A stretch of DNA of 17,592 nt from positions 1 to 17,592 of the forward strand of contig JAUXFI010000013.1 of assembly GCA_030620125.1 (NCBI GenBank), written 5' to 3'. The DNA is from Anaerolineae bacterium. GTDB lineage: Bacteria; Chloroflexota; Anaerolineae; B4-G1. Both the position numbers and the translations under genes were made by a program. The notes below the pieces were generated by a model. That model searched no databases, was not told where the DNA came from, and worked only from the letters and a program-made list of their open reading frames with translations. How positions within the stretch are numbered: position 1 is the first letter of the stretch; each line of letters starts with the position of its first letter. This document shows positions 15,063 to 17,592 of this stretch, piece after piece.

Positions 15063-17363
15063 ATGAAGATCAAGTCTTATTTGCTTGTTGTTGTCGCCTT
15101 TGCATTGGCCATGTCCCTGCTAAACCTGGTGTCGGGACCTGCCCTTGTTGCAGAGGCTACAGCCTATGGGCCCAGTGAGGTACTGACTGGCTCAGGCGAC
15201 ACCGACGGGGATGGCATTAACGACGACGAGGACAACTGCCCCGACGTCTACAACCCCAGCCAGACGGACAGCGATGGTGACGGGATCGGTGACGCTTGCG
15301 AGGGAGGCGACCTGACTTGCGTGACCATTCAGCGGGGCACCTTCGGCGATGTTGCGGACGGCTACATCTGGGAAGCGTCGCCTGGAACCAGTGGCAACGG
15401 GTCCTATCTTTACACTGGCATTGTCGGCGGCGGCGAGAAGCGGTCGTTGCTTCGCTTTGGTCTCAATGTCCTGCCGGAGGACGCAATCGTCCAGTCGTCC
15501 ACATTCGGCATCCGGGAGATGTCGTCGGGTTCTGGCGAGACTGTCACCATCTATCGCATCACAGAACCCTGGGTCGAAGGCGAGCCGACGTGGAACAACT
15601 TTGCCGACAACTACGACGACACCGTCGTATGGGGCACTTTCGTGGCCGAGGGCTATAGCTTCCTGACCACCGACGTCACCGAGTTGACCTCAGGCTGGGT
15701 CGGAGGCACAGAGCCCAATTACGGGCTGCTATTGATGAACCTGAACGATCCTCCTGCCTCCGATGCATACGCGAGCAGCGATATCAGCTATGTCTACAAG
15801 AGACCCTGGCTTGAAGTGTGCTACGTTATCAACGACCTGCCGATGGCCAACGATGATACGGCGGTCACCGACGAAGACACCTCGGTAGCCATTGACGTGA
15901 CCGTCAACGATACCGACGTGTATGGCGGCATTGACCCCACCACAGTGAGTATCGTCAGCGACCCGGCCCACGGCTCGGTCAGCGTGGACCTGGTCAGTGG
16001 CGACGTGACCTACACCCCCAGTGCCGACTATAACGGCGCCGACAGCTTTACCTACACGGTCAACGATACCTATGGGGCTACCTCGAACGTGGCAACTGTC
16101 ACCGTGACCGTCAACCCGGTGAACGACCCGCCGGTGGCCAACGACGACACGGCGAGCACCCCTGAAGACACCCCGGTGGACATTGACGTGTTGAACAACG
16201 ATACCGACCCGGAGGGAGATGATCCCATCGTTACCTTGGGCTCCAATCCGCCCCACGGCAGCGCCGCCGTCAACCCAGACGGGACGGTCGAATACACCCC
16301 CGATCTCGACTACTGCGGGGCTGACTTCTTCACCTACACCATCTCCGACGGCAACGGCGGCACCGACACCGCCACGGTGAATGTCACGGTCACCTGCGTC
16401 AACGACCTGCCGGTGGCCAACGACGACACGGCGAGCACACCCGAGGACACCCCGGTGGACATCAACGTGCTAGCCAACGACACCGACGTGGACGGCACGA
16501 TTGATCCCACCACGGTAAGCACCGTCAGCGGCCCAGCCCACGGCTCGGTCAGCGTGGACTCGATCAGCGGGGAGGTGACCTACACGCCCAACACCGGCTA
16601 CGACGGCACCGACAGCTTTACCTACACAGTCCAGGACGATGACGGAGCTACCTCGAACGTGGCAACCGTCACCGTGACCGTCAACCCGGTGAACGACCCG
16701 CCGGTGGCCAACGACGACACGGCGAGCACCCCTGAGGACACCCCGGTGGACATTGACGTGTTGAACAACGACACCGACCCGGAGGGAGACGATCTCACCG
16801 TTACCTTTGTCTCCAATCCGCCCCACGGCAGCGCCGCCATCAACCCAGACGGGACGGTCAAATACACCCCCGATCCCAACTACTGCGGGGCTGACTCCTT
16901 CACCTACACCATCTCCGACGGCAATGGCGGCACCGATACCGCCACGGTGAACGTCACGGTCATCTGTGTCAACGACCTGCCGGTGGCCAACGACGACACG
17001 GCAGAGACACCCGAGGACACCCCGGTGGACATTGACGTGCTAGCCAACGATACCGACGTGGATGGCACGATTGACCCCACCACAGTGAGCATCGTCAGCA
17101 GCCCAACAAATGGCTCGGTCAGCGTGGACCCGGTCAGTGGGGAAGTGACCTACACACCCAACACCGGCTACAACGGCGACGATAGCTTTACCTACACGGT
17201 CAAGGACAACGAGGGAGCCACCTCGAACGTGGCGACGGTGGCGGTGACAGTCATCGCTGGTCCAGAGCCAGCCCCATCGGACTATACTTTCTACTTGCCC
17301 CTCCTTATGCATCACCCTGTTAACGACCCCGAGGAGTGGTGGCCAGCGTCTCTACGGCGGTGA
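15063..17363 (+). CDS. Secreted surface protein: TSP3 calcium motif, DNRLRE domain, five cadherin-like repeats
   Basis: The 766-aa exported protein starts [20 protein letters not shown], a Sec signal peptide with probable cleavage near residues 30-34. Residues 46-79 are thrombospondin type 3-like Ca-binding repeats ([29 protein letters not shown]). Residues about 84-256 match a DNRLRE/CBM-like domain ([29 protein letters not shown]). From residue 257 come five tandem Ig/cadherin-like domains of the NDxPxANDDTA...SFTYTV type, alternating in two forms: A (97 aa, [12 protein letters not shown]) and B (93 aa, DPEGDD, with two Cys). The C-terminal tail [12 protein letters not shown] is followed by 16 residues. 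I use ATG 15063, which follows AGGAGG by six bases; an ATG at 15018 has no SD and would bury the signal peptide. Likely roles are cell-surface adhesion, matrix or envelope structure (inference). Confidence 0.9.
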   Translation: MKIKSYLLVVVAFALAMSLLNLVSGPALVAEATAYGPSEVLTGSGDTDGDGINDDEDNCPDVYNPSQTDSDGDGIGDACEGGDLTCVTIQRGTFGDVADGYIWEASPGTSGNGSYLYTGIVGGGEKRSLLRFGLNVLPEDAIVQSSTFGIREMSSGSGETVTIYRITEPWVEGEPTWNNFADNYDDTVVWGTFVAEGYSFLTTDVTELTSGWVGGTEPNYGLLLMNLNDPPASDAYASSDISYVYKRPWLEVCYVINDLPMANDDTAVTDEDTSVAIDVTVNDTDVYGGIDPTTVSIVSDPAHGSVSVDLVSGDVTYTPSADYNGADSFTYTVNDTYGATSNVATVTVTVNPVNDPPVANDDTASTPEDTPVDIDVLNNDTDPEGDDPIVTLGSNPPHGSAAVNPDGTVEYTPDLDYCGADFFTYTISDGNGGTDTATVNVTVTCVNDLPVANDDTASTPEDTPVDINVLANDTDVDGTIDPTTVSTVSGPAHGSVSVDSISGEVTYTPNTGYDGTDSFTYTVQDDDGATSNVATVTVTVNPVNDPPVANDDTASTPEDTPVDIDVLNNDTDPEGDDLTVTFVSNPPHGSAAINPDGTVKYTPDPNYCGADSFTYTISDGNGGTDTATVNVTVICVNDLPVANDDTAETPEDTPVDIDVLANDTDVDGTIDPTTVSIVSSPTNGSVSVDPVSGEVTYTPNTGYNGDDSFTYTVKDNEGATSNVATVAVTVIAGPEPAPSDYTFYLPLLMHHPVNDPEEWWPASLRR
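15831..17253 (+). repeat. 570-bp higher-order tandem repeat (A-B-A-B-A) in the surface protein gene
   Basis: Domain starts fall at 15831 (A1), 16122 (B1), 16401 (A2), 16692 (B2) and 16971 (A3). A units are 291 bp and B units 279 bp, so the pair repeats every 570 bp. B1 and B2 with their flanks are nearly identical in DNA, including silent positions, over most of their length, which indicates recent duplication or gene conversion. Confidence 0.9.
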
Positions 17364-17381
17364 CTAACCTCCTCAGTAGTG

Positions 17382-17416
17382 ACGGCGGTGGGGACAGTTG
17401 CGACGCCCACCGCCGT
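17382..17416 (+). terminator. Probable transcription terminator after the surface protein gene
   Basis: ACGGCGGTGGG (17382-17392) pairs perfectly with CCCACCGCCGT (17406-17416), an 11-bp GC-rich stem with a 13-base loop, 18 bp after the stop codon. Only a short T-containing tract (TGTTATT) follows, so termination may be imperfect or Rho-assisted. Confidence 0.65.
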
Positions 17417-17592
17417 TGTTATTGGAGAGTACAAGTGGAGGAACTCTGGCAGGGGAGACCGAGATAGAACACCTTCCTAGCAGGCTGTCGGAGAACTCTA
17501 GGTTGTGGGGAGTCCCCAACTTGTTGGGGCAGTTTTGATCTGCTGTGTGGGGCGCACCCGAACAAGTTCGGGACTCCGTCGTCGCCAAGTGG
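17417..17592. other. Non-coding right end
   Basis: I see no supported gene here. The stretch has short inverted repeats, including CCTAG (17476-17480) with CTAGG (17498-17502), and then the paired palindromes at 17514-17572. The composition and density of inverted repeats suggest a small repetitive or mobile-element-derived sequence that may continue beyond the window edge. Confidence 0.4.
17514..17572. repeat. Two matching palindromes in opposite orientation
   Basis: CCCCAAC-TT-GTTGGGG (17514-17529) and CCCGAAC-AA-GTTCGGG (17557-17572) are near-perfect copies. The first, read on the - strand, continues with GGGACTCC just as the second does on the + strand, so they are two copies of one element in inverted orientation, about 27 bp apart. 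Position 4 of the stem differs, but its partner has changed to keep pairing. Confidence 0.7.

Noticed and set aside
15831..17253. CRISPR or mobile repeat reading of the periodic DNA
   Set aside because: The 570-bp period is explained by in-frame protein domain duplication.
17277..17363. PEP-CTERM or LPxTG sorting signal
   Set aside because: There is no PEP motif followed by a transmembrane helix and an Arg cluster, and no LPxTG; the tail is polar after YLPLLM.

Overview
This is a GC-rich bacterial window holding a polysaccharide (exopolysaccharide, capsule or O-antigen type) biosynthesis locus. Every chromosomal gene from 472 to 17363 reads on the + strand. Several features suggest a Chloroflexota (Anaerolineae-like) genome, but this is inference, since no rRNA or other phylogenetic marker is present. 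They are the GDP-heptose gene set, the heptanucleotide tandem repeats in and between genes, and a large secreted TSP3/DNRLRE/cadherin-like protein with a YLPL-type C-terminus. Frequent TTG and GTG starts with clear Shine-Dalgarno (SD) sequences are seen.

Layout. Positions 1-252 (- strand) hold the N-terminal part of an IS3-type OrfA transposase that runs off the left edge. A 219-bp spacer with inverted repeats follows. Region 472-6445 is the sugar core: a polyprenyl-phosphate sugar-1-phosphate transferase that starts the lipid-linked glycan; hddA, gmhA and gmhB for a D-glycero-D-manno-heptose-1-phosphate precursor (the nucleotidyltransferase HddC is not here); a hexapeptide-repeat acyltransferase; and a membrane-anchored GT2 glycosyltransferase. 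Region 6426-10585 is a tailoring module: a cobalamin-binding radical SAM enzyme, an acyl carrier protein, an AMP-forming acyl ligase and a small AT-richer membrane protein. Region 10639-14938 holds an AsnB-type amidotransferase, a PP-loop ATPase of the N-acetyl-sugar amidotransferase type and a GT4 glycosyltransferase. Region 15063-17363 encodes a secreted repeat protein, followed by a terminator-like hairpin and two matching palindromes near the right edge.

Working model (inference). The initiating transferase and the two glycosyltransferases build a heptose-containing lipid-linked glycan. The ligase loads an unknown carboxylic acid onto the carrier protein, the radical SAM enzyme may modify that acid or the sugar, and the hexapeptide acyltransferase may attach it. 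AsnB and the PP-loop enzyme would amidate sugar carboxylates or install nitrogen. The mix of carrier protein, ligase, AsnB, initiating transferase and GT4 resembles exosortase-A-linked polysaccharide loci, but no exosortase or PEP-CTERM protein is visible.

The most unusual DNA-level feature is a set of 7-bp tandem repeat arrays. Two lie in frame inside the radical SAM gene and appear to have lengthened an interdomain linker. Two more, in opposite orientations, flank the carrier protein-ligase-membrane protein segment. A separate GC-rich palindrome sits in frame inside asnB.
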